From Erythrophleum ivorense (lineage: Eukaryota > Streptophyta > Magnoliopsida > Fabales > Fabaceae), in contig JAIUCV010000007.1 of NCBI GenBank assembly GCA_026724425.1, positions 18,204,286 through 18,268,285 of the forward strand: DNA of 64,000 bases, read 5' to 3'. Of this stretch, positions 23,322-34,767 are shown piece by piece (position 1 is the stretch's first letter; the number at the start of each line of letters is the position of its first letter). The notes under the pieces were generated by a model. That model saw only the letters and a program-made list of their open reading frames with translations, searched no databases and had not been told where the DNA came from. Position numbers and translations under genes: made by a program.

Positions 23322-25139
23322 ATGAAAGCAATGGAACATTCGGGTAATACGCAATATCTGAGTTTGAAACCAACTGGGTTAGTCATGACCGGAACAAAAA
23401 TCAGAGTCAAGGTGGAAGCTAAGTCAAATGAAAGTCTAATTACATTGAATAAGAAGCTAAAAGGAAGCCACATTCAAGAATTCTGGAGGGATTATGGAGA
23501 TATTTTGGACTTATTGCTAATACCAGTCCAATCAGAAGTATTATTGGCTTTGGCTCAATACTGGGAGAGTTCTCTGAAATGTTTCACATTTTCCACATTC
23601 CAAATTACAACCACCCTAGAAGAATATAGGAGCTTCTTAAATATACCTGTGGGAAGAAATGCATCAGTTTATACATACCCAGGATATTTACCATCAAAGC
23701 AAGTAGTGGTGCAGATCTTAGGGGAAGATCCTAATAGAGTCTAATTGCACAAAAGGGGGCAAATTGAAGGTCTTTCGAGAAAGCATGTCGAGAAACGTCT
23801 CGAAGTCTTAGCAGAAAAAGGATACTGGAATGCTTTTAAAAGGGTGTTGGCTTTAGCAATCTATAGACTAGTACTATTCTCATCAGCAGTTGGAGTAATT
23901 GATCTGGTCACTGTAAGTATATTTTGGGCAGTGGAGAACCAACGTGTGAATCCCATACCAGTAATTATAGTAGAGACATTCTTGACATTGAGTTTTTGCC
24001 AAGAAGAAAGAGGAGAAAAATTGAAATGTTGCCTCCAACTCTTGACTGTTTGGGTTTTCAATCATATTTATGGGAGGAGATACCAATTAAGTCAAAGACA
24101 CGACACTATCCATAATCCTATTAGGGATTTCCTGAGTAGCGAAGGTTCTATACTGTCCACCACAAAGATGGATCGTGATGTTTGGGCCCAGTTGCTTAGT
24201 TGTTTAGATGAAAATACAATCTGGTGGAAGCTAGCTTGGTGCGAAAGTGAGGAGATCATCTATTATTGTGAAGGATTCCTAAATGTACCCTTGATGAGCC
24301 CACGTGATTGTATTAATTACAATCCATCAATCGTTCTCCAACAATTTGCATATAGGTAGGATGTTCCCTCCAAAGGAGCAACACGTCTGATATGTTTCCA
24401 CCATAGAGACCTGGAAGCTAGAATACAAAGTCAAGAAATTGGGAATGCTTGGGGTAGAATGATATGGAAAGGGAAGTTTGAATTGGGTAAACATATTGTA
24501 GCCACAACCAAGGAGTATCGTGAGTGGTTGAAGGAAAGAACCAAGGGTACTAATCCCTCTTTTAAGCCCTTTGATCCTTTGCTTGACAATGATATACGGG
24601 CCCTTAATGAACAACTAGCAAGGCAGATGGAGGACAAAAAGGCAAAATTGAAGGATTTGGATGAAAGAAGGCAAGAATGCTTGACGGGATTGAATCGGGT
24701 GAAAAATGAATGCGCGGCCTTGCAAGAGGAAGCAACCAGGATAAAAAGGCATAAAGGAAAAGTAGGAGGTGCTGAAATGAGAAGATTGAAAGAAGAAAAC
24801 GTGAAGCCAAAGGATGCCATGGAAAAAGTGCAACAACATATGAAGGAAAATGGAGGAAGGATGCAAAACAACAATGCTAAGCTGATGAAGACAATTAGAG
24901 AAAGAGATACATTAGAAAGCCAGATGCAAAGGCTCCAATCAAGGGAAATTCAACAAGAAATTGAAGTGCTAACGAAAGAATTAGAGAGGAGAACAAATGA
25001 GCTAGCCAATATCAGAAGTGATAACGCCATGGTGATACAAAATTTAATAAATCAACTGAACCGACAAGTCAAAATCGCAGAGACGTGGAAGGTTTTACAT
25101 ACTGAACAAATAGTAGAGAAAGAGAGATTTATGAGCTAG
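23322..25139 (+). pseudogene. Ogre ORF1 (upstream ORF of unknown function with coiled coil)
   Basis: This is the extra ORF before gag that characterises Ogre elements; its role is unknown. The first ATG in frame is at 23322 (MKAMEHSGNTQYLS). The N-terminal globular part shows FWRDYGDILDLL, LALAQYWESSLKCFTF, LEEYRSFLNIPVG and, later, GIRR-like VFNHIYGRR, the pattern of the plant DUF7745-type domain found in these ORFs and in related plant proteins. The C-terminal third (24590-25130) is a Glu/Lys/Arg-rich coiled coil. In-frame or near-frame stops at 23742-23744 and 24357-24359 and a frame change near 24360-24460 interrupt it. About 540 bp of noncoding sequence separates it from gag. Confidence 0.8.
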
Positions 25140-25686
25140 TTTAAAAAGTTGATCCTCCTAACTAATGAGGTCATCCCTGATTTTATAAGTGCACTCAAGA
25201 ATGGTGAAGGCCTGACTAATCCGTTAAACACATCGGTGGAGATAATGAGCTTTTTCATGTCATGCAATGATGTTGTAATGGAATTGAAAAATCTTAATAG
25301 TTATTAACTTTTGAGTAAAGATGTACTCCAGTGCCAAACTCTTATCATGAAGTCACGCAAGTTTCTTGAATTAATCAAAGAATTAGTTTTTGTTCTATTC
25401 AATGAATGTTTACAAGAAATAATGAATAACTCAGATGAATGCAAGGACATTAATCATGTAAGGGTTCAAATTCTCTCTTGTATTAAGTGTCAACTTTGAT
25501 TCTCTATGTGGGTCAATAAAAACCCCTTAAAAAATCAAAGGGCCCAATGTTCCGTTGCCAAGATAGTCAACTCAAATCATTGTTTCAATTTCAATTAAAG
25601 TATTTTCTAATGTGATTAAATTGATCTTATTTTCAAAGAAAAAAATTGTAAAATAGAAAAGGGGAGACAATATTGTGCCTCCAAAA

Positions 25687-27436
25687 TGTAACCCATCTAA
25701 CCAGACCTATCCTTCTACTAGAGTCTACAACACTCGTTTAAGAAGCAAGCTTATGGAGGGACACCAGATGGAAGGAAGCTAAAGAGTTGAGGAAGATACA
25801 GCCGCTCTAAATAGCCGTATCACAGCTATGGAGAACCAAGTGGCTCAGATGAGTGAAATGATGAAGATGTTATTGGAGGCCTTCAAAGGGAAAGGAGTTG
25901 ATAATTCACCTAGCGTATCTAGTCACCCACCTGTCACTGCACAAATAGGAACAAGCTCACTTGGTGTGATTATAATGGAGGCACATTCTAGTCAAGTGGC
26001 TGACCACACTTTACAACAAAAGAATGTACAAGATCCCCCTATGAAGGTGGCTGACAAGTAAGGTTCCCACAATAAAGCAAAGGATATGCAAGACTTCCCC
26101 GGATATATAATGCTACGTATACATTCCAGATTTCAACTGCGGATGGTAAAGGGAAGAATAATGATGCTAAGGAGGACTGGGAAAGAGAATTAGGGGAGGT
26201 CAATGACCAATTACATGATCTACAAGGACCAACCACATGGGGATCATTGGATATAGAAGAGTTGTGCTTGACTCTCAAGGTGTCAATTTCGAAGAAGTTC
26301 AAAGTTTTGGATTTTGACAAGTACGATGGTTATGGTAATCCAATATACCATCTCAAGTCATATTGCATAAAGATGACTGTTTGATCAAGGGATAAAAAGT
26401 TCTTAATAAATTTCTTCCCAGAGAGTCTGACTGAGTCTGCCTTATTATGGTTTATGCAATTAGACCATTCTAAGATTCACAAGTGGAAAGATCTTACAAA
26501 TGCTTTCATGAAACAATATAAATTCAATCTCGACACTGCCCTAACTAGAGAGCAACTGAAAAGAATGAGTAAGAAGCTAACTGAGTCATCCAAAGAGTAT
26601 GCCCAAAGGTGGAGATTAATGGCTTCCTAAGTTCAACCTCTGATGATTGGATCTAAATTCTGTTTATACTTTATTCAGACCTTGTTTGATCCATTTTACA
26701 AAATCATGTTAGGAACTCACGTTATTGATTTTTCTGATATAATTAAGGTTGAAGAGATAATTGACATAAACATTTGAGACCGAAAGCTCGCATCCCCTTT
26801 GATGGAGGATGGATTTAGGAAAGGACAAGGTATGAAGAAGAAAGAAGGGGAGATAAACTATGTTTAACCCTCAAGGCCGTTCCTGCGTCGACCTGTGTCT
26901 TATCAGATCAGTAGGGGAAGCGAAGGCCAAAATCAGTATAGACCAACAGTGAATGGACTGAGATAACCAGAGAGGGGAGTTAATGCACGACCGAAAGACA
27001 ACTGTCCATGGCCTAATTTCAGTTCAACCAATGCGGAGTTGTACCAAAAATTGTTGGAGGTAAAACTCATAGGGCCACGGTATGTGAAGGGGCTGCAACC
27101 GCTGTACCCAGCTGGGTACAACCCCCATGTGAGTATCATATTGGAGCCCCAGGGCACTCAATTGAGAATTGCACAACTTTCAAAAGGAACATGCTAGATT
27201 TGATCGAGTCTAACCATATCCAGCTTAAGTCCAGGGAAGATTCAACAATTGCCACTAATCCCCTACCTAGTCATAAGTGACATATGAATGCCATTGAAAA
27301 TGAGTTGGAATTTTCCAAGAACCCTAATACTATTGGATTGCCCTTGAAGATTCTAATAGCTAATCTTCAATTAGCTGGGTACATGTTAGAATTATCACCA
27401 GAAAAGTCTATCAAAACACTCACTAGGCCGTAAGCT
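25687..27436 (+). pseudogene. Ogre gag
   Basis: The N-terminal region has a short heptad-like stretch (ITAMENQVAQMSEMMKMLL, 25828-25890). The gag capsid-like domain lies at about 26280-26640 with FDKYDGYGNPIYHLKSYC, FPESLTESALLWFMQL and AYAQRW-type SSKEYAQRWRLMAS. A zinc-binding motif typical of Tat elements, CX2HX5HX4C (CEYHIGAPGHSIENC), is at about 27130-27175. A second such motif begins the next frame at 27440 but its last Cys has become Tyr (CDYHQQDTKHHIENY). Stops at about 26060, 26382, 26628, 26776 and 26866 and several frame changes disable it. Confidence 0.82.
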
Positions 27437-28633
27437 ATGTTTTGTGACTACCATCAACAAGATACAAAACATCATATCGAGAATTATGTGCAGTTCCAAA
27501 AAGCATTGAAAGAATTAATGACATTCAATGTTATGGTTGTAGGGAAGTCTGAAGAAGAGATTTGTGTAACATATAAGAAATATGTTAATATTGTCGTCCA
27601 TACCAGACAGTTGAAAGCAGTTACTCTAACTGTTAATGAGCCTTTTTCAATGGCAGTCCCCTTCACTCCAAAACCATCACCAATGATTGTTAACATGCCA
27701 ACTCTTTTCCCATATGAAAGTGATTGTGTTGTACCTTGGAGATATAAGGAGACTATTGAATTTCCCTCGCATCAGATAGTAATCGCTAAGGCAGAAGGAG
27801 AACCTGTCACTAATATAATTGAGGCTAGGAGGGTCACCCAAAGTGGTAGGGTCTACTCCCCTACAAATGTTGACAAACATCTGAAGGGAAAAGGCATTGA
27901 TACTAACAGTCAGAAGGAGGAAAGAGAAGGTAGTGGTGATGATGAATGCTTACGGATCATGAAGCAAAGCAAATATGACGTGGTAGAACAATTGAAGAAA
28001 ACTCCAGCTCGAATTTCAATTTGGTCCTTAGTCATGAGCTCGAAGGTGCACCATCGAGCTCTACAAAAAGTATTAGAGGAAGCATATGTGCGGCCTGACA
28101 TTACTTTAGAGAAGGTTGCTAATATGATGAATATTGTCAAGTCTACATCTACCATTTCATTTTCTGAAGAGGAGATTGTGGGGACATCTGCTAATCAGCC
28201 TAAGGCTTTGCATATTACTTTAAAATGCAATGGCTTTGTAATCGTGAAGGTCTTGATTAATAGAAGATTGGCACTTAATGTGCTACCGCTAACCACATTT
28301 GAGCAACTAGCAGTTGAGGCATCACACATTGAAAGAAGTGATATGGTGGTTAGAGCATTTGATAGCTCTAAAAGAGCAGTGATTGGCAATACTCATTTGT
28401 CCTTAGAGATCGAGCCAAAAACATTCGTGGTGGACTTTCAAGTTATGGATATTGATCCATCCTACATAATGCTGTTAGGTAGGCCTTGGATCCATTCTAC
28501 CGGTGCCGTGCCTTCTACCTTTCACCAGAGGGTTAAGTTCATTGACGAGGGGAGGATAATCACTATCAAAGGAGAAGAGGAGATAATGTTGAGTAAACCC
28601 AATTTTCTACTGTATGTAGAAGCTGCTGAATAA
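27437..28633 (+). pseudogene. Ogre protease region (degenerate active site)
   Basis: This is the longest open stretch of the element (398 codons). The first 250 residues link gag to protease. The retropepsin part occupies about residues 255-390: ALHITLKCNGFVIVKVL, then the active-site position, VMDIDPSYIMLLGRPWIHSTG cut to its LLGRPWIH core, and FHQRVKFI. At the active site relatives have an Asp in a LID-x-G-S-ALNVLP setting; here it is LINRRLALNVLP, so the catalytic Asp is Asn and the Gly is Arg. The enzyme is predicted inactive although the frame is open. It would have processed the gag-pol polyprotein. Confidence 0.82.
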
Positions 28634-28636
28634 GAG

Positions 28637-29073
28637 ATGGAAATGCCATTTCAAAGCCTAGAGATGGATGGACCTAATCCTACTGTCGAAAATGTCAATC
28701 AGATCGTGATGAAAATGTTAGAAAGAAATGGGTTCCAATCTGGAAAGGGACTTGGGATAAAGCTTCAAGGAATTGAATGGCCTATTTCCCTCCTAAAAAA
28801 TCTTAAGCACCAAGGATTAGGATATGAACCTGTATTGTCAAACCAGCTAAAAGCATAACCAAGCACAAAAGGAAGTGAGGGGCAAAAGAAGCAGAAAATT
28901 CCCCATATCAGAGAAACTTTTTCAAGTCCTTTAGAGGTCATGAACTGTTTAAGCATTTCAATAGTTGACGATGGGGTTAAGTGAGGAGTTAAAGCTTGGA
29001 TTGCGGTCGATGATTCTGGGGAAAGATTGGATAATTAGGAAATCGAGGATATCACTAATGTTGTAACTTTAGA
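28637..29073 (+). pseudogene. Ogre G-patch segment and end of the upstream exon
   Basis: In the same frame as the protease, after one stop at 28631-28633, the segment reads MLERNGFQSGKGLGIKLQGI with later GLGYEP. This is the Gly-rich pattern of a G-patch, a small RNA-binding module also found after protease in some retroviruses. The frame continues through three further stops (28856, 28981 and 29033 areas) to TNVVTLE just before the predicted intron donor at 29074. What the module does in plant elements is unknown. Confidence 0.7.
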
Positions 29074-29258
29074 GTAATTGTTATGATCGTGTTGTTCCTT
29101 TGTTTTAATTTGTCTAAGACATTTTTCTTTACACTTTTAGTCAGTACTTTATGAATGATAGTGGTATTTTGTAAATGAAATTGAAGTCCTTAGGTATCAT
29201 GCCTTTTCTTTCTATATATTTTCTTACTCATTCATTGTCCTTTTATTTCTTCCTCTAG
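29074..29258 (+). other. Predicted spliceosomal intron of the Ogre element, between protease and RT
   Basis: Donor GA|GTAATT at 29074 and acceptor TTCTTCCTCTAG at 29247-29258, after a T-rich tract, define 185 nt. Unspliced, the upstream frame meets a TAA overlapping the donor (29075-29077). Spliced, the codon is completed as GAG and the frame runs directly into the block starting SNVEVFESSLTDLC at 29284. A conserved intron between protease and RT is established for Ogre elements, which supports the call. Splicing itself cannot be shown here. Confidence 0.75.
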
Positions 29259-30160
29259 GAAATCATTTTCCTCGGGACTCTTGTCCAACGTAGAAGTCTT
29301 CGAGTCCTCATTGACTGATTTATGCGTTACTACGGATATGCATGGTTCTGAATCTGATAATGAAGAATTAACCCACATCTTCGAAAAAATGCTCGATTCT
29401 GAAGATAAAGAAATATGCCCACATAAAGAAATAGTTGAAAACATTAATTTAGGGACAAAGGAAGATAAAAGGAGATTAAAATGGTAGATAATCCAGAAAA
29501 GAGGGAAATGGTTCAGCTCTTTAGGGAATACATGGATGTCTTTGCATGATCTTATCAGGACATGCCTGGACTCGATCCATATATTACTTCTTATGAGATT
29601 CCTTTATTCCCAAATGTCAAGCCAAAGAAACAAAAATTGAGAAGGATGGGCCTGACATGTCTTTGAAAATAAAAGAAGAGATCATGAAACAATTAGAGGT
29701 AGGATTCCTCCAAGTGTCCATATACCCTCAATGGGTAGCAAACATTGTACCAGTCTCAAAAAAAGACAGAAGGGTTCGCATGTGTGTTGATTATAGGGAT
29801 TTGAACAAGGCAAGTTCGAAAGATGATTTCCCGTTGCCTCATATTGATGTTTTAGTTGACAATATGGCATGAGCCCACCGGTATTCTTTCATGGATGGTT
29901 ACTTAGTAATGCCATTCGAATTAAAGAACGCAGGAATAACTTATCAACGGGCCATGATGACACTCTTTCATGATATGATGCACAAGGAGGTTGAAGTGTA
30001 CGTTGATGATATGGTGGCTAAATCTGGAGAAGGGGAGAGCCACGTGGCAGTTTTAAGAAGATTATTTGAAAGGTTGCGTGAATACAAACTCCGCTTAAAC
30101 CCCAATAAGTGTATTTTTGGGGCTTTAACTGAAAAATTGTTGGGCTTTATGATGAGCTAG
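29259..30160 (+). pseudogene. Ogre reverse transcriptase
   Basis: The pre-RT region (29259-29650) has VENINLGTKEDKRR, then YQDMPGLDP and KKQKLRRM in shifted frames. The RT core in one frame shows QWVANIVPVSKKD, RMCVDYRDLNKA, DDFPLPHIDVLVDNMA, YSFMDGY, MPFELKNAGITYQRAM and the intact active site VYVDDMVAKS. It ends LRLNPNKCIFGA. Breaks are frame changes near 29480 and 29600, a TGA at about 29870 and a TAG at 30158-30160. The GI-for-GA change in KNAGITYQRA is minor. Confidence 0.9.
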
Positions 30161-30715
30161 AGGGGAATAGAGGTGGATCCCGATAAAGTAAAAGCAATTC
30201 AGGAAATGCCATTTTCCCAAATTAAAAAGGAGGTGCGAAGTTTTCTGGGTCAGCTAAATTACATAGTGAGATTCATTGCCAACTTAACTGCAATCTGTGA
30301 GCTGATTTTTAAATTGCTAAAAAAGAACTACACTAAAGGATAGGATAGTAACTGTCAGCAAGCTTTTGACAAAATTAAAGATTATCTATTACATCTACCA
30401 ATTACGGTTCCACCCACACAAGGACGACCTTTGATCCTTTACTTGACCATCTTGCCGAGATCAATGGGGGCAATATTGGGACAACATGATGCCTCCAGAA
30501 AGAAGGAGCAAGCAATTTATTACTTGAGTAAGAAATTTAATGAATGTGAAGCCCGCTACCCATTGATTGAGAAGACTTGTTGCAGGTTAGCATGGACCAC
30601 TAGATGTTTACGGCAGTACATACTTTATTTTACCACTTGGTTAATCTCTCGAATGGATCCTATCAAATATATTTTTGAAAGCCCACACATTTCTGGGAGA
30701 GTTTCGAAGTGACAA
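30161..30715 (+). pseudogene. Ogre thumb/connection and first RNase H domain
   Basis: It continues in the RT frame: RGIEVDPDKVKAIQEMP, KKEVRSFLGQLNYIVRFI, a stop at about 30343, then GRPLILYLTILPRSMGAILGQHD cut to its core SMGAILGQHD, AIYYLSKKFNECE and the Glu of ARYPLIEKTC. The final part, YFTTWLISRMDPIKYIFE, is the gypsy RNase H end. Where relatives have an Asp in LYLAVSD-like position, this copy has LYLTIL, so the first catalytic Asp is probably missing. Confidence 0.78.
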
Positions 30716-31309
30716 GTGATTCTATTTGATTACAATGTCAAGTATATAACGCAAAAGTCTGTAAAAGGTAGTGTCATAGTGGATCACTTGGCTGAAAATC
30801 CTTTGGATGAGTACCAACCATTGGATTTCCATTTCCCTGACGAGGACATATTGGCTATAGAGGGTGATAAAGATGAGGGAGGTGATGATGATGGACGGTG
30901 GAAGATTTATTTTGATGGAGCTGCAAACATGTATGGCTATGGTATTGGAGCAGTAATTATGTCCCCTGAAGGAAAACAATTCCTAATGGCCACTAAATTG
31001 GAGTTTGAATGCACTAATAATGTAGCTGAATATGAAGCTTGCATTAATGGGCTAAATGCTGCTGTAACTCTGGGTATAAAAAGTCTCGAGGTTCTTGGTG
31101 ACTCAGTTCTTATAATTCATCAGGTGACTAGAGAATGGCAAACTAAAGATTCAAAACTAATTCCATATCAGAAATTTCTGGCTCAATTAATCAAGCAATT
31201 TGAAGAAATCAATTTTCATCATGTCACTCGAGATTAATTTGTAGATGCTTTAGCCACCTTGGCAGTGATAATCAGACTCGACTATGGAGTCCAAGTCCAG
31301 CTGCTCTGA
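30716..31309 (+). pseudogene. Ogre second RNase H (archaeal-type)
   Basis: After a TGA at about 30710 the same frame shows a second RNase H: WKIYFDGAANMYGYGIGAVI, then FECTNNVAEYEACINGLNAA, then VLGDSVLIIHQVTREWQTKD and later FVDALATLA. The D (FDG), E (AEYEA), D (LGDS) and final D (VDALA) positions are all present. An additional archaeal-type RNase H after the gypsy one is an established feature of Tat elements. Stops at 31235-31237 and about 31307 break it. It is the best-conserved enzymatic domain by active-site residues. Confidence 0.87.
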
Positions 31310-32673
31310 GTGGAAGCTAGAGATTTACCAGCATATTGCTTAAATATAGAAGAAGAGCATGATGGGCGACCTTGGTATCATGACATTAAAACCTATATGA
31401 CAAGCAGGGAATACCCAGTTGAGGCCATTGAAAGTGATAAAAGGGTTGTCTGGCGTCTAGCTATGAACTTCTTCATCAGCAATGAGATCTTATACAAGAG
31501 AAGTCATGATGGCACATTGTTACGGTGTGTGGATGCGAGGGAGGCCCAGAAGATAGTCACAGAAGTGCATGAAGGAATATGCGGTACACATACAAATGGT
31601 CTCATGTTGGCTAAACAGATCCAAAGATGTGGATATTTTTAGTTAACAATAGAGAAGGATTGCATTGATTATGTTCGAAAGTGTCACAAATGCCAAATAT
31701 ACTCGAACAAGATCAATGTACCACTAGTTTCGTTACACAATCTGGTGGCACCTTGGCCATTCTCCATGTAGGGCATTAATGTAATCGGCTCGGTTAATCC
31801 CAAGGCTTCAAATGGATATCGTTTCATTCTAGTTGCTATTGATTATTTCACTAAGTGGATAAAAGCTAATTCCTTCGCCAGTGTTACTCAAAAAGCCTTC
31901 TGCAAGTTCCTCAAAATGAACATCATTTGTCGTTATGGGATACCTGAAAAGATCATTACAGATAATGCTGCCAACCTAAATGGAACAGAAATCCCCAAAT
32001 TCTGTGAACAATTTAAGATCAAGCATCATAATTTAGTGTCTATCGACCACAGATGAATGGAGCAGTGGAGGTGGCAAATAAGAATATAAAGAAGATCATT
32101 GCTAAAATGACAATCACTTACAAAGATTGGCACGATATACTTCCATATGCATTGCACAGTTATCGCACGACTGTGTGTACAACAACTAGGGCAACTCCGT
32201 ACTCTCTGGTTTATGGAATGAAAGCTGTCACACCAATTGAGGTTGAAATCCCATCTTTATGGGTATTAATTTAATCCAATTTATATGAAAGTGATTAGGT
32301 GAGAGCTCGGTATGAGCAGTTGAATATGATTGAAGGGCGAAGACTCACTGCTATATGCCATGGGCAGTTGTATCAAAAGAGAGTGGCACGAGCTTTCAAC
32401 AAAAAGCTTCATCTTAGAGAGTTCAAAAGTAGTGAACTAGTTCTTAAAAGAATCTTACCAAATCAGGATGATGCTCGAGGCAGATGGGCTCCTACATACG
32501 AAGGGCCTTACATTGTAAAGCACGCCTTCTCAGGAGGGGCGTTAATTTTGATGGGCATGGATGGTCATGAATTGACTAAACCCTTTAATTCAGATATAGT
32601 AAAAAAAATATTTTGCATAAAAAAGAAAAGCGCTAGGCTAAAAACCCAAATGGGCGGCCTAGGCAAAAGTTAG
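31310..32673 (+). pseudogene. Ogre integrase
   Basis: The N-terminal zinc domain is visible: HEGICGTHTNG and CHKCQIYSN, with a stop at 31640-31642 between them. In the core, the first catalytic position is Asn in GINVIGS (GAT to AAT) where Asp is expected. The second Asp is present in ITDNAANL, and the Glu in NGAVEVANKN. A frame change occurs near 32040, just before MNGAVEVANK. C-terminal parts follow: DILPYALHSYRTT, TPYSLVYGMKAV, a stop at 32272-32274, and GPYIVKHAFSGGAL with DIVKKIF at 32500-32610. With the lost Asp the enzyme is dead. No chromodomain is seen. Confidence 0.88.
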
Positions 32674-33938
32674 AGCACGATGAAAGCTTGCTAGGCTGAA
32701 AACCTGAAAGGGTGGCCTAGGCAAAAATTAGAGCCAAAATAACAAGAGAAGAGAAAGAAAAGAAAGAAAAGAAAGAGAGAAAGGAAAAGAAAAGCCTGCT
32801 AGGTAATATAAGGAAATGCCTAGGCAAAAGTTAGGGCAAAATTTGAAGTTCAAAGTTAGGTAGAAGTATGGGAGCAGCAGGTATTAAATTAGATTCCACA
32901 TATGCATATCTTGCATAACGCAAAGGATCACCTTGTGGGGGCAGGCAAGGATAATTGTAGAGGACATTCTCCGAAAGAACTTTTCGGTTCTAATTCTTTT
33001 GTCTTTCTTGTGTTCCAAATTACCTATTGCCTTAACTTTTATGTGCGTTATAAAACTTTTTGTTGGAGATTATTCTTCTAATAATTTCTCATCTATTTTA
33101 GTTACAATTTATTGATTCATTCATATTGTGACCACTTGCATTCATGCTTTATATGAATAAATTAATAACTAAGGAATGACATTCGTCAAAGCAAATACCT
33201 GGCACGCTAGCATTGATATCCTCTTTGGACCGATTGCCTCAATCATTCTTGGAGGGATAGAGCGAGACCAAAATATTAAATGTTGTCCATTAAAATGCCT
33301 TCTTTTCTTAACTTAATCATCAAGACATTCATAAGTGACATATATGGGAACTTTCATTCCCAAGAGAGCAAACGAAAGGGATGACTATGGTCTCCAAGAT
33401 AACGTACAAAGATCTCTATTGGTGGAGCAGCGAGAATTCCCAATTGGATGTAAGCCACAGCACCAAGGGTCTAGTTAAATAGGTAGCACTTCGAGGGGAC
33501 AATATACCTTGCCTCTACAGTTGGTCAATTAAAAGTTCGAACACTTGGTAATGCCTCTAAATTAACATTTGCAAAATAAAAAAAACACACACACACACAC
33601 AAATAATAATAATAATAATAATAATTTTTAAAGAAAAAAAAGAAGGAAAAAAGAAAAAAAAAGAGAGAAAAAAAATCAATAATGAAACCAACGAATAATA
33701 ATTCATCAGCTGCCATGCACACTTTCATACTGGGGTAAGTAAATATTAAATAGAGCATCCCACATGTTTTTCAAGAAGCATAAATCACACAAGGGGAAAC
33801 ATCCATATGTCTCATGTTCCGGCTCATAAGATTACATTCAATGAATCCATTGGTTACGTTCATCATGAGGCTTTGCTCATATATCATGCATTTCGCATAT
33901 GCACATGCATTCCTCAAATATTGGGACAAGCATTCAAA
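32674..33938 (+). other. Ogre 3' untranslated region, first part
   Basis: This stretch is noncoding. From about 32625 to 32850 three imperfect copies of a roughly 60-nt unit containing GCCTAGGCAAAAGTTAGAGC are separated by a purine run (GAAAAGAAAGAAAAG). A CA microsatellite followed by an AAT microsatellite lies at 33583-33625. The rest shows no open frame. Confidence 0.7.
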
Positions 33939-34575
33939 GTCCTGTACAGAACAAGCACCTTTAAGTTCTACGCAAAATAGGCACCCTTAAATCCTATGCA
34001 GAATAGGCACCAAAAGTCCTACGCAGAATAGGCACCCAAAGTCTTGCACAGAACAAGTACCCTTAAGTCCTACGTAGAATAGGCACCTAAAGTCCTATGC
34101 AGAATAGGCACCCAAAGTCCTGCACAAAACAGGTACCTTTAAATCCTACATAGAATAGGCACCCAAAGTCCTACGCAGAATAGGCACCCTTAAGTCCTAA
34201 CCAGAATAGGCACCCTTAAATCCTACGCAGAATAGGCACCTTAAGTCCTGCACAGAACAGGCATCCTTAAGTCCTACGTAGAATAGGTAGCCAAAGTCCT
34301 ATGCAGAATAGGCACCCTTAGTCCTACGCAGAATAGGCATCCAAAGTCCTGCACAGAACAGGCACCCTTAAGTCTTACGCAGAATAGGCACCCAAAGTCC
34401 TATACAGAATAGGCACCCTTAAGTCCTACGCAAAATAAGCACCCAATGTCCTACGTAGAATAGGCACCCAAAGCCCTGCATAGAGCAGGCACCTTTAAGT
34501 TCTGCGCAGAACAGGTACAAATAAAAACCTTACCAGAATAGGCATTAAAGTCCTGCACAAACCAGGCACTCAAAC
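33939..34575 (+). repeat. Minisatellite in the Ogre 3' UTR, about 25 units of 25-26 bp
   Basis: About 25 tandem copies of a unit like GTCCTACGCAGAATAGGCAC plus CCAAA or CCTTAA. Two variants alternate: one with TACGCAGAATAGG and one with TGCACAGAACAGG. By my count the second occurs at units 1, 5, 8, 13, 17, 22, 23 and 25, suggesting a loose higher-order period of four to five units. It is not a CRISPR array: there are no unique spacers. Tandem arrays in the 3' UTR are known for Ogre elements. Confidence 0.95.
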
Positions 34576-34767
34576 ATCTTGTATAAATTGAGCATACATT
34601 CAAAAATATTATACTTTCAAGCATCTTTTATCAAGTTCCAGCACCTCCAAGTAAATTAATTTTCCTTGATCTATTAGCTCTCTAAACATAATATATGTTT
34701 TCATCTTTACTTATTCTTAAGCTAAGGATATCAAAAATTGCATTTTTGATCTCCTCACTTAAATAAT

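Noticed and set aside
33939..34575. Possible CRISPR-like array of short repeats
   Set aside because: Units are directly adjacent with no unique spacers, and the setting is a plant retrotransposon 3' UTR.
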